Assembly (NCBI GenBank): GCA_016292255.1
Contig: JAEEZZ010000071.1
Span: 1 to 51,986, forward strand
DNA: 51,986 nt
Reading direction: 5' to 3'
Source: Oscillospiraceae bacterium
GTDB taxonomy: Bacteria; Bacillota; Clostridia; Oscillospirales; Oscillospiraceae
Numbering within the stretch: the stretch's first letter is position 1; the number at the start of each line of letters is the position of its first letter. Under the pieces are notes generated by a model. The model did no database searches and was not told the origin of the DNA. It was given only the letters and a program-made list of their open reading frames with translations. This document shows positions 32,153 to 39,704 of the stretch, piece after piece. The position numbers and the translations under genes were made by a program.

Positions 32153-32180
32153 GTAAGTAATAAGTAATAGGTAATAGGTA
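32153..32180. repeat. Heptamer arm (AAGTAAT units) downstream of the first four-helix-bundle gene
   Basis: About four degenerate 7-bp units. Inverted with respect to the arm at 32570-32601, so the gene between them is bracketed by inverted repeats. Confidence 0.75.
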
Positions 32181-32196
32181 GCGGCGGGCTGGGCTG

Positions 32197-32538
32197 TCAC
32201 GGTTTGGCCTTTGTGCTGTTGACGATGCTGGTAAGGATCTTGATCAATTCTACGCACTCCGGGTAGATGGAGTCGAACATCCTGTCAGTCAAATACCCCG
32301 TTTCATGCAGAAGGCGGAGCCAATACTCGGTTTCATACGCTTCCTTCAGCGCGATGACGTTTTTGGAAAGAAAATCAGCCCGACTTTGCGCATATTTCGC
32401 TTCTGCTACATTTGCACAGATACTTGTGCCGCTTCTCTCGATTTGTTTCGACAATACGTATTCTCTGTGTTCTCGTTGGAGATACTCTTTCAGCTTCACA
32501 ATGCGCACGGAAAAACGAAATGCCTTATGACGAATCAA
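32197..32538 (-). CDS. Four-helix-bundle protein, 23S rRNA-IVP/S23 family, copy 1
   Basis: A 113-residue all-helical protein of the S23 / 23S intervening-sequence-protein family. Landmarks are IVKLKEYLQREHREYVLSKQ, SGTSICANVAEAKYAQS and FLSKNVIALKEAYETEYWL. Members occur inside 23S rRNA intervening sequences and, as Avd, in diversity-generating retroelements; the function of solitary copies is unknown. No reverse transcriptase is seen here. The TTG at 32538 is chosen because GGGAGG lies about 7 nt upstream; the longer frame runs into repeats. More AT-rich than the neighbours. It separates mutL from miaA and lies between inverted heptamer arms. Confidence 0.8.
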   Translation of the reverse strand: MIRHKAFRFSVRIVKLKEYLQREHREYVLSKQIERSGTSICANVAEAKYAQSRADFLSKNVIALKEAYETEYWLRLLHETGYLTDRMFDSIYPECVELIKILTSIVNSTKAKP

Positions 32539-32569
32539 GGAAATCCCTCCCGAAAACCGATTGCATGAC

Positions 32570-32601
32570 AACTTATTACTTATTACATATCACTTATTAC
32601 T
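32570..32601. repeat. Heptamer arm (TTATTAC units) upstream of the first four-helix-bundle gene
   Basis: Degenerate 7-bp units complementary to 32153-32180; it begins 32 bp upstream of the TTG start and ends next to the mutL stop. Confidence 0.75.
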
Positions 32602-32604
32602 TTG

Positions 32605-34749
32605 CTACGTGATGCGCTTAAACTGCTTTTCGATCTGCCGTTTGCTCAGCACCGTGCAGATGGGCCTTCCGTGGGGGCAGTATTTCAGGTCGGGGTTGGT
32701 GAGGACGGTCTCGGCCAGCTTGCGGAGCTCGGCGGGGTCGGTGACGTAGCCCGCCTTGATGGCCGCCTTGCAGGCGATGGTGTGCAGGGCCTCGTCCCGG
32801 AGGCGCTGGGGGCTGTCCAGCCTGCCGTTGCGCAGGTGCTCCGCAATCTCGGAGAGGGTGGCCGCCGCGTCGGAGGCTGGGATGTCCGAGGGGATCTGCC
32901 GCAGCAGCAGGTCGCCCTGGCCCAGGTCGTCCAGGTCGTAGCCCAGGCTCAGCAGCAGTTCCCGGTGCTCCAGCAGGATCGCGGCCTCTTCTTGGTCGAA
33001 GGCGGCGCTGACGGGCTGCAGGAGGGTCTGCCCCAGGATCTGGGTGCCCTGGGCCAGCAGGCGTTCAAAGTTGATCCGCTCATGGGCGGCGTGCTTGTCG
33101 ATCAAAATCAGCTCGTCGTCCTGCTCCACCAGCAGGTAGGTGCGGAAGGCCTCGCCGATGTAGCGGAACGCAGGCCCAGGCTCCACGCCCTCCAAGGGGA
33201 GAGGCTCGGGAGAAGTGACAGGGGACGAGTCGGAAGTGACAGGGGACAAGGGACAAGGGACAGGTGAAATGCCGTCCTGTTCTGCAATTTCATTCTGCAT
33301 TCTGCATTCTGCATTATGCATTCCGGAAGTCTCTGCCTCGGGCTGGCGGCCAATGGCCGCCCCTACGGTCCCTGTAGTATCATTTTGCATTTTGCATTTT
33401 GCATTCTGCATTCCCCCGTCCTCGTCGTTCGGCAGCTCCACGGGGCTGTGCAGGGTCGTTGCCTTGACTGCGTCCTGCAGAGCCTGGCTGGGGGCGGGAA
33501 CGGGGTTCTTCTGGAGGGCCCGGGTCATTTGCTCGTATTCCCACCGGGTCATCGTATGCACCGGCGGCTTGGCGACCTTGCGGTATTCCTCCGCGGACAT
33601 GGCCTTGAAGAAGCGGCTGTCGGGTACGGGGGCAGCGGACGGCAGGGTGCCGTCCCTACGGGCGGGATCGGGCGGGCGGCCAATGGCCGCCCCTACGGAC
33701 CCTGCCTCCTCATTTTGCATCTTGCATTTTGCATTTTGCATTTGAAAAGGCACTTGTCCCGGGGTGCGGTTCAGCGCGCCCAGGACGCCGTAGTGGACGC
33801 AGTCGAAGATCTCCTTCTCGTTCAGAAATTTGACCTCTGTCTTGGCCGGGTGGACGTTCACGTCCACGGCGGTCAGCGGCATGGTGATATTCAGCACGCA
33901 GGAGGGGAAGCGGCCCACCATCAGCTGGTTGCGGTAGGCCTCCTCCAGGGCTGCGGTGATGGTCTTGGATCGGATATAGCGGTGGTTGACAAAGAAGATC
34001 TGGTTGGCCCGGGTGCCCCGGGTAGCTGTGGGCCGGGAGACGTAGCCGGAGACCCCCAGCTGCTCCCACTTACTGTCCACCGGGATCATCTCCCCGGCGG
34101 CCTGGCGGCCCAGCACCGCGTAGATGGCGGCCAGCAGATCCCCGTCACCGGGGGTTTGCAGCTGGCTCTGGCCGTCCTTGAGCAGGCGGAAGGAGACTTC
34201 CGGGTGGGCCAGGGCCTGCTTCTGGACGGCCCCTGCCGCAGCGGAGCCCTCCACCGTGTCCCGCTTCATGAATTTCATCCGGGCGGGGGTGTTGAAGAAC
34301 AGATCCCGCACCACGATGGTGGTGCCCACGGGGCAGCCCGCCGCCTCACAGCAGAGGATCTTCCCGCCCTCCAGGGTCAGATGGGTGCCCTCGATGTCCT
34401 CGGCGGTGCGGGTCAGCAGATCCACCCGGCTCACGGCCGCGGTGGCTGCCAGGGCCTCGCCCCGGAAGCCCAGGGTGCCGATGGCCTCCAAGTCCTCCTT
34501 GGTGTGCAGCTTGGAGGTGGCGTGGCGGAGGAAGGCGGTCTTGGCGTCCTCCCGGCTCATGCCGCAGCCGTCGTCCGTGACCCGCAGCAGGGTCATGCCG
34601 CCGTTTTGCAGCTCCACGGTGACGGTTTTCGCTCCGGCGTCGATGGCGTTCTCCACCAGCTCCTTCACCACGGAGGCGGGGCGCTCCACCACCTCGCCCG
34701 CGGCGATCAGATTGGCAAGATGGGGGTCAAGCTGGATGATTTTGGGCAT
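32605..34749 (-). CDS. mutL: DNA mismatch repair protein MutL (endonuclease type) with repeat-built linker
   Basis: A 714-residue mismatch-repair ATPase/endonuclease (usual about 620-650). The GHKL ATPase domain is residues 1-330 (ELVENAIDAGA 30-40, DGCGM 60-64, GFRGEAL 94-100). The C-terminal domain starts near 525 and has the endonuclease motif DKHAAHERINFE (551-562) and CPHGRP, so it can nick DNA without MutH. The linker contains two blocks made of palindromes and heptamer tracts: about 337-377 and 447-515. They encode MQNAKCKMQN twice, GAAIGRPP, GAAIGRQP, and PVPCPLSPVTS. Linkers are naturally disordered, so activity may be kept. GGAGG precedes the ATG at 34749. Pairs with mutS upstream. 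Confidence 0.94.
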   Translation of the reverse strand: MPKIIQLDPHLANLIAAGEVVERPASVVKELVENAIDAGAKTVTVELQNGGMTLLRVTDDGCGMSREDAKTAFLRHATSKLHTKEDLEAIGTLGFRGEALAATAAVSRVDLLTRTAEDIEGTHLTLEGGKILCCEAAGCPVGTTIVVRDLFFNTPARMKFMKRDTVEGSAAAGAVQKQALAHPEVSFRLLKDGQSQLQTPGDGDLLAAIYAVLGRQAAGEMIPVDSKWEQLGVSGYVSRPTATRGTRANQIFFVNHRYIRSKTITAALEEAYRNQLMVGRFPSCVLNITMPLTAVDVNVHPAKTEVKFLNEKEIFDCVHYGVLGALNRTPGQVPFQMQNAKCKMQNEEAGSVGAAIGRPPDPARRDGTLPSAAPVPDSRFFKAMSAEEYRKVAKPPVHTMTRWEYEQMTRALQKNPVPAPSQALQDAVKATTLHSPVELPNDEDGGMQNAKCKMQNDTTGTVGAAIGRQPEAETSGMHNAECRMQNEIAEQDGISPVPCPLSPVTSDSSPVTSPEPLPLEGVEPGPAFRYIGEAFRTYLLVEQDDELILIDKHAAHERINFERLLAQGTQILGQTLLQPVSAAFDQEEAAILLEHRELLLSLGYDLDDLGQGDLLLRQIPSDIPASDAAATLSEIAEHLRNGRLDSPQRLRDEALHTIACKAAIKAGYVTDPAELRKLAETVLTNPDLKYCPHGRPICTVLSKRQIEKQFKRIT
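33200..33413. repeat. Composite repeat block in mutL linker (block 2)
   Basis: GACAAGG-type heptamers (about 33225-33270), a TTCTGCA-type tract (33288-33325), a palindrome with CCTACGG (33345-33368), and a TTTTGCA tract (33380-33413). All are read in frame on the minus strand. Confidence 0.85.
33637..33742. repeat. Composite repeat block in mutL linker (block 1)
   Basis: Palindromes with CCCTACG feet (33637-33660, 33674-33698) followed by a TTTTGCA tract (33711-33742), in frame in mutL. Confidence 0.85.
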
Positions 34750-34764
34750 GGGATCACCTCCGGA

Positions 34765-34854
34765 GTTAAGATTTCGGCTTGCGCCGAAAGTTAAGATTGC
34801 TGCGCAAGTTATGATTGTGCTTCGCACAAGTTAAGATTGCTGTGCAAGTTAGGA
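34765..34854. repeat. Hairpin array, family B (copy B1), between mutL and the second four-helix-bundle gene
   Basis: Four units of linker GTTAWGAT plus mini-hairpin: TTCGGC/GCCGAA (loop TTGC), TGC/GCA (TGC), TGTGC/GCACA (TTC), TGC/GCA (TGT). The last unit runs into the stop codon of the four-helix-bundle gene. Confidence 0.85.
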
Positions 34855-35208
34855 TTCCCGCTTGTTTTTTAGAGTTCGTATTGAAGATACAAGCATGCGG
34901 CGCATATCTGTGCAGTCTTTTCGCAGTGCGTCGCCGGTTTTTTTCGGAATTTGATCGGTATCAGTTAACAATTCTAACCAATAATCAACTTCATTGCATT
35001 CCTTGAGCGCAATTTCCAGCTTTGGTATAAAGTCTTTTGTACTTTGGGCATATTGCGCTTCATGCAGATTTGCCCCAATAGAAGTGCCGCTTGCAATGGT
35101 TTGTTTTATCAGAACATAATTAACTTGATGATTGCGCATTTCTTTACACAGCAATACAATTTTCCGCGCAAATTGTTTCGCGCAATCCCGTAATACGCTG
35201 TCCGTCAT
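34849..35208 (-). CDS. Four-helix-bundle protein, 23S rRNA-IVP/S23 family, copy 2
   Basis: A 119-residue helical protein sharing SGTSIGANLHEAQYAQS and FIPKLEIALKECNEVDYWL with the copy at 32197-32538, but otherwise quite different, so not a recent tandem duplicate. It belongs to the S23/IVP family; function of solitary members unknown. GAGGTGG lies 4 nt before the ATG at 35208. AT-rich compared with mutS and mutL. It sits exactly between them, with family B hairpin arrays on both sides, and its TAA stop is formed by the B1 linker. Gene and arrays together look like one mobile unit of about 640 bp. Confidence 0.8.
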   Translation of the reverse strand: MTDSVLRDCAKQFARKIVLLCKEMRNHQVNYVLIKQTIASGTSIGANLHEAQYAQSTKDFIPKLEIALKECNEVDYWLELLTDTDQIPKKTGDALRKDCTDMRRMLVSSIRTLKNKRES

Positions 35209-35225
35209 TGTCCACCTCAAAAAAC

Positions 35226-35398
35226 AGTTAAGATTGCTGCGCAGGTTATGATTGTGCTTCGCACAAGTTATGAGCGTTTCGTGCGTTATGAATGCTGCGC
35301 AGGTTACAAACTGCCGCAGGCATCTTAACTTTGCCGCAGGCAAATCTTAACTTCGGCGAAGCCGAATCATAACTTGCCCGACAGGGCAATCTTAACTC
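35226..35398. repeat. Hairpin array, family B (copy B2), mirrored
   Basis: Forward units (GTTAWGAT linkers, 35229-35310) turn at about 35310-35325 into inverted units (ATCWTAACT linkers). In the inverted half the plus-strand loops are GCA, GAA and GACA. It ends 1 bp before the mutS stop codon. Confidence 0.85.
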
Positions 35399-38005
35399 TT
35401 ACAGCAGCTGCTTCAATTCGTACAGGGTATTCAGCGCCTCGATGGGGGTCATGGTCTCCACCGACAGGGCCTCCACCCGCTTTTTCAGCTCCTCGGCGCT
35501 GGGGTCGCCCAGGGCGGTCTGGCCCATGGGCAGCTCCATGCCCAGGGGGGCCTGCACCGGGACGATGATCCGGCTGGGGCCCTTTTCCTCCAGCTCCGCC
35601 AGAATGTCCCGGGCCCGCTTGACCACCTTGGCGGGCATCCCCGCCAGCTTGGCGACTTCAACGCCGTAGCTGCCGTCGGCCACGCCGGGGACGATCTTCC
35701 GCAGGAAGACGATGTCGTCCTTCCGCCGCTTGACGCAGATGTTGTAGTTGCGGATCTCCGGGTGGGTGTCGGCCAGGCCGGTGAGCTCGTGGTAGTGGGT
35801 GGCAAAGAGGGTCTTGCAGCCCAGGCGCAGGGGGTCGCTGACGTGCTCCAAAACAGCCTGGGCGATGGCCATGCCGTCGTAGGTGGCGGTGCCCCGGCCG
35901 ATCTCGTCCAGGATCAGCAGGCTCCGGGGAGTGGCGTTTTTCAGAATGTCCGCCATTTCCGACATCTCCACTAAGAAGGTGGACTGGCCCGCGGCCAGGT
36001 CGTCGGAGGCTCCGATCCGGGTGAAGATCTTGTCCACCACGCCGATCCGGGCGGAGGCCGCCGGGACGAAGCTGCCCATCTGGGCCATGAGGACGATCAG
36101 CGCCACCTGCCGCATATAGGTGGATTTGCCTGCCATATTGGGGCCGGTGATGACAGCGGCACGCTCCCGCTTGCCGTCCATGACGGTGTCGTTGGGGACG
36201 AAGAGGGCGTCGGTGAGGGTCTTTTCCACCACCGGGTGCCGCCCGGCGGTGATCTCAATGGAGGCGGAGAGATCCACCTCCGGCATACAGTAGTTGTTTT
36301 GCACTGCCAGCTCCGCCAGACAGCTCAGCACGTCGGCGGCGGCCACGGCCCGGGAGCTCTGCTGGATCCGGGCCGCGTTGGCGGCCAGCTTCTCCCGCAG
36401 CTGGGTGAAAAGCTCGTATTCCAGAGCGTTCACCCGGTCCTTGGCGCCGAGAATGGTGTTTTCCAGCTCCTTGAGCTCCTGGGTGATGTAGCGCTCCCCG
36501 TTCACCAGGGTCTGCTTGCGGATATAGCCCGCCGGGACCAGGTCCACCTGGCCCTTGGCTACCTCGATGTAGTAGCCGAAGACCCGGTTGTAGCCCACCC
36601 GCAGATTTTTGATCCCGGTTTTTTCCTTTTCTTCGGCCTCGATCCGGGCCAGAGTGCCCTTGCCGCCGGACATGATATCCCGCAGCCGGTCCACCTCCTC
36701 GCTGCAGCCGGGGCGGATGATCCCGCCCTCCCGCAGGGAGAAGGGAGGCTCGTCGGCGATGGTCTCCCCGATGGCCCGGCTCAGATCGGCCAGATCGTCC
36801 AGCGACTCTGCCACCACCGCCAGCATGGAGCTGCGGAAGCCTGCCAGCAGGCTTTTCAGCCCGGGCAGACCGGCGCTGCCCTGCTTGAGCTGCACCAGAT
36901 CCCGGGCGTTGGCCGCCCCGGTGACGATCCGGGCGGTGACCCGCTCCAGATCGGTAACGCTTTTCAGCGCCAACAGCAGCTCCTGCCGGGGCAGGGTGCT
37001 GTCCTTCAATTCTTTGACCGCGTCCAGCCGCTGGCGGATCTCGTTGGGGTTCCGCAGGGGCTTTTCCATCCAGGCCCGGAGCATCCGGGAGCCCATGGGG
37101 GTCTTGGTCTTATCCATAACCCAGAGCAGGCTTCCCTTTTTGTCCTTGCTGCGGATGGTCTGGGTCAGCTCCAGATTCCGGCGGGCGGTGAGATCCAGCT
37201 CCAGATACCGGCCGGAGAGATAGTATTCCACATGATTGATATGGCTGATATCCGCCTTTTGCAGCTCCCGCAGGGTCTGCACCAGGGCCCCCAGGGCCAG
37301 CCGGGTGGGCAGGGGCAGGCCGGAGAAATCCTGGCCGCCGAACTGCTCCGCCAGGATCCGGGAGACGGCCTCGTCGTCATAGAGGTTCCGCCTGCCCACG
37401 TTCACCGGGCAGCGGAGCCGGAGCTGGGCGTCCAGAGCGAAGCGCTTGCCCTGGGCCAGATCCTCGTCCACGATCAGCTCCTTGGGCTCGAAGCGGCCCA
37501 GCTCGTTGAAGGCCTTGTCCCGGGCGTCGTCGCCGTCGGCCAGGGTGGCGCAGGCCTCGCCGGTGGAAATGTCGATCAAGGCCACGCCGATGCCCTCAGC
37601 AGTCTGGCAGAGGGAGGCGTAGTAGTTGTTGCTGCCCTCCTCCAGCATGGAGCTCTCCACCACCGTGGCGGGGGTGATGATGCGGATGATGTCCCGATCC
37701 ACCAGCCCCTTGGCCAGGGCGGGATCCTCCATCTGCTCGCAGATGGCCACCTTGTAGCCCTTGCCCACCAGCCGGGCGATGTAGCTCTCGGCGGCGTGGA
37801 AGGGCACGCCGCACATGGGGGTCCGATCCTCCTCGGCCTTGCCCCGATCCCGGGTGGTGAGGGTGAGGTCCAGCTCCCGGGCAGCCACCCGGGCGTCCTC
37901 GTCGAACATCTCATAGAAATCCCCCAGCCGGAAGAACAGCAGGCAGTCCGGATGCCGGGCGTGGATCTCCTTGTATTGTTTCATCATGGGGGTCAATTCA
38001 GCCAT
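35399..38005 (-). CDS. mutS: DNA mismatch repair protein MutS
   Basis: An 868-residue mismatch sensor of normal length. The mismatch-reading motif FYEMF is near residue 30, Walker A GPNMAGKSTYMRQ near 620, and the Walker B region LLILDEIGRGTATYDG and ATHYHEL follow. The C-terminus ends in a short helix for tetramer/beta-clamp contact. No repeat insert is present, unlike in mutL. AAAGGAG lies about 7 nt before the ATG. It is upstream of mutL with the family B / four-helix-bundle unit between them. Confidence 0.97.
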   Translation of the reverse strand: MAELTPMMKQYKEIHARHPDCLLFFRLGDFYEMFDEDARVAARELDLTLTTRDRGKAEEDRTPMCGVPFHAAESYIARLVGKGYKVAICEQMEDPALAKGLVDRDIIRIITPATVVESSMLEEGSNNYYASLCQTAEGIGVALIDISTGEACATLADGDDARDKAFNELGRFEPKELIVDEDLAQGKRFALDAQLRLRCPVNVGRRNLYDDEAVSRILAEQFGGQDFSGLPLPTRLALGALVQTLRELQKADISHINHVEYYLSGRYLELDLTARRNLELTQTIRSKDKKGSLLWVMDKTKTPMGSRMLRAWMEKPLRNPNEIRQRLDAVKELKDSTLPRQELLLALKSVTDLERVTARIVTGAANARDLVQLKQGSAGLPGLKSLLAGFRSSMLAVVAESLDDLADLSRAIGETIADEPPFSLREGGIIRPGCSEEVDRLRDIMSGGKGTLARIEAEEKEKTGIKNLRVGYNRVFGYYIEVAKGQVDLVPAGYIRKQTLVNGERYITQELKELENTILGAKDRVNALEYELFTQLREKLAANAARIQQSSRAVAAADVLSCLAELAVQNNYCMPEVDLSASIEITAGRHPVVEKTLTDALFVPNDTVMDGKRERAAVITGPNMAGKSTYMRQVALIVLMAQMGSFVPAASARIGVVDKIFTRIGASDDLAAGQSTFLVEMSEMADILKNATPRSLLILDEIGRGTATYDGMAIAQAVLEHVSDPLRLGCKTLFATHYHELTGLADTHPEIRNYNICVKRRKDDIVFLRKIVPGVADGSYGVEVAKLAGMPAKVVKRARDILAELEEKGPSRIIVPVQAPLGMELPMGQTALGDPSAEELKKRVEALSVETMTPIEALNTLYELKQLL

Positions 38006-38026
38006 AACTGTGCTCCTTTTAGTCGC

Positions 38027-38172
38027 AATGAAGTATGCTGCGCATATGAAGGATTTGTTGACACAAATATGAAGTACGCTCTGCGCATGAAGTATTGCTT
38101 CGCAATATGATCAAAGATCATACTTCATATCACGAATGTGATACTTCATATTCCGTCAGGAATACTTCATGC
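38027..38172. repeat. Mirrored hairpin array without core (family A, copy A6)
   Basis: Forward units with TGAAG linkers (38028-38105) meet inverted units with ACTTCAT linkers (38115-38172) at a palindromic centre TGATCAAAGATCA. The conserved core of E1-E3 is missing. It lies between mutS and miaB and its last linker supplies the miaB stop. Confidence 0.8.
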
Positions 38173-39576
38173 TTCTCCGGCCGCTCCGACCAGCGACCAG
38201 GTGGTTGCGTCGGTAATGGTTACGAAGATAAACGAACCGATTAAATTATCTTCGCCGGAGAAGCGAACCAGGCGGCCGCCGTCGGTTCTTGCGGTGAGCT
38301 TGTCCCCGTCCTTGCCGTCCACTAAGACCCGGAGGGTCTTGCCGATGAGGGCCTTGTGCTTCTCCTCGGAGATGGCGTTCTGCACGGCCAGCAGCCGGTC
38401 GAAGCGGCGGTTTTTCTCCTCCTTCGCCGTGGGATCGGGCAGCTCCGCCGCCGGGGTGCCGGGGCGGGGGGAATAGATGAAGGTGAACAGGGCCTCGTAG
38501 CGCACCTGCCGGATCAAGCTGACGGTGTCCTCGAACTCCTCCTCGGTCTCCCCGGGGAAGCCCACGATCACGTCGGAGGTGAAGACGATCTCCGGCATCA
38601 GCTTCCGGCCGTATTCGATCAGCTCCAGATACTGGGCCCGGTCGTAGTGGCGGTTCATGGCCTTCAAAATCCGGTCGTTGCCGGACTGGAAGGGCAGGTG
38701 GAACTGCTTGGCGATCTTGTCGTGGGAGGCCATAACGTCGAAGAGCTTGTGGCTGGCGTCCCGGGGGTGGGAGGTCATGAAGCGGAGGACGAACTCCCCC
38801 TCCAGCTCCGCGATCTGCCCCAAAAGGTCGGCAAAATCCACCCCCAGGCCCAGATCCTTGCCGTAGGAGTTGACGTTCTGGCCAAGGAGGGTGAGCTCCT
38901 TATAGCCCTTGGCAATCAGATCCCTGCACTCCGCTAAAATGTCCTCCGGCAGGCGGCTCCGCTCCCGGCCCCGAACGTAGGGGACGATGCAGTAGGAGCA
39001 GAAATTGTTGCAGCCGTACATGATGCTGACCCAGGCCTTGATGGTGTTGGTGCGCACCACAGGCAGGCCCTCGGCAATGGCCCCGGCGGAGTCCTCCACC
39101 GCGTAGGCCTTCCGGTGCCGGATCAGCACCCGATAGAGGTGCTCCGGCAGCTGCCACAGGTGATGGGGGGAGAAGATGCCGTCCACGTGGGGGTAGGACT
39201 TCTTCATCCGCTCGGAGATCTCCGGCTTGCCCATCATGCAGCCGCAGACGAAGATCTTCTGGCCCGGGTGGCGGCGCTTGGTGTGAACCAGAGCCCCCAC
39301 GTTGCCGAAGACCCGCTGGGCGGCGTGCTCCCGGATGGCGCAGGTGTTGATGACGATCAGGTCCGCGCCCTCGGCCTGATCCGTCAGACCGTAGCCGCAG
39401 CGCTCCAGAATGCCCCGGATCTGCTCCGAGTCCGCCTCGTTCTGCTGGCAGCCGTAGGTCTCCACGTAGGCCACGGGGGTGATCCCCTGGCTCTGCCACC
39501 AGCCCTTGATATAGTCGCTGATCTCCTCCTGCCGCCGCAGGTCCTCGGGCGAGATCAGGGGTGTTTTCCGTTCCAA
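38167..39576 (-). CDS. miaB: tRNA-2-methylthio-N6-dimethylallyladenosine synthase
   Basis: A 469-residue radical-SAM methylthiotransferase acting on i6A37 made by MiaA. The N-terminal UPF0004 domain has cluster cysteines in ETYGCQQNEAD, NTCAIREHA and CGCMM; the radical-SAM triad is in GCNNFCSYCIVPYVRG; a TRAM domain ends the protein. GGAGG lies 8 nt before a TTG at 39576, which gives the natural N-terminus; the upstream GTG lacks a ribosome site. The TGA stop belongs to a TGAAGTA repeat linker. First gene of the miaB-mutS-mutL-miaA run, with its own promoter. Confidence 0.93.
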   Translation of the reverse strand: MERKTPLISPEDLRRQEEISDYIKGWWQSQGITPVAYVETYGCQQNEADSEQIRGILERCGYGLTDQAEGADLIVINTCAIREHAAQRVFGNVGALVHTKRRHPGQKIFVCGCMMGKPEISERMKKSYPHVDGIFSPHHLWQLPEHLYRVLIRHRKAYAVEDSAGAIAEGLPVVRTNTIKAWVSIMYGCNNFCSYCIVPYVRGRERSRLPEDILAECRDLIAKGYKELTLLGQNVNSYGKDLGLGVDFADLLGQIAELEGEFVLRFMTSHPRDASHKLFDVMASHDKIAKQFHLPFQSGNDRILKAMNRHYDRAQYLELIEYGRKLMPEIVFTSDVIVGFPGETEEEFEDTVSLIRQVRYEALFTFIYSPRPGTPAAELPDPTAKEEKNRRFDRLLAVQNAISEEKHKALIGKTLRVLVDGKDGDKLTARTDGGRLVRFSGEDNLIGSFIFVTITDATTWSLVGAAGEA

Positions 39577-39625
39577 ATTCGTTTCCTCCGTGCTATGGGG
39601 ACAATAACCCACAATAATTCAGTAT

Positions 39626-39654
39626 ATTGTAGCATCTTCTTGGAGAAAAAGCAA
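39626..39654 (-). promoter_or_regulatory. Promoter of the miaB-mutSL-miaA cluster
   Basis: Minus-strand TTGCTT (39654-39649), 17-bp spacer, TACAAT (39631-39626), 50 bp before the TTG start of miaB. Confidence 0.7.
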
Positions 39655-39671
39655 GTTTTTCATAAAAAAAC

Positions 39672-39698
39672 CAGCCAGCCTCCGGGGGAGGCTGGCTG
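39672..39698 (-). terminator. Terminator of the hrcA-grpE-dnaK-dnaJ operon
   Basis: A 12-bp stem (CAGCCAGCCTCC with GGAGGCTGGCTG) with a run of seven Ts on the minus strand (39670-39664), just after dnaJ. Confidence 0.85.
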
Positions 39699-39704
39699 AT
39701 CGAA

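Noticed and set aside
32197-35208. Diversity-generating retroelement around the Avd-like four-helix-bundle genes
   Set aside because: No reverse transcriptase and no template/variable repeat pair with adenine-specific differences was seen; mutL, which lies between, is a normal repair gene.
34765-35398. 23S rRNA intervening sequence
   Set aside because: Neighbouring DNA is mutS and mutL, not rRNA; only the protein family is shared.
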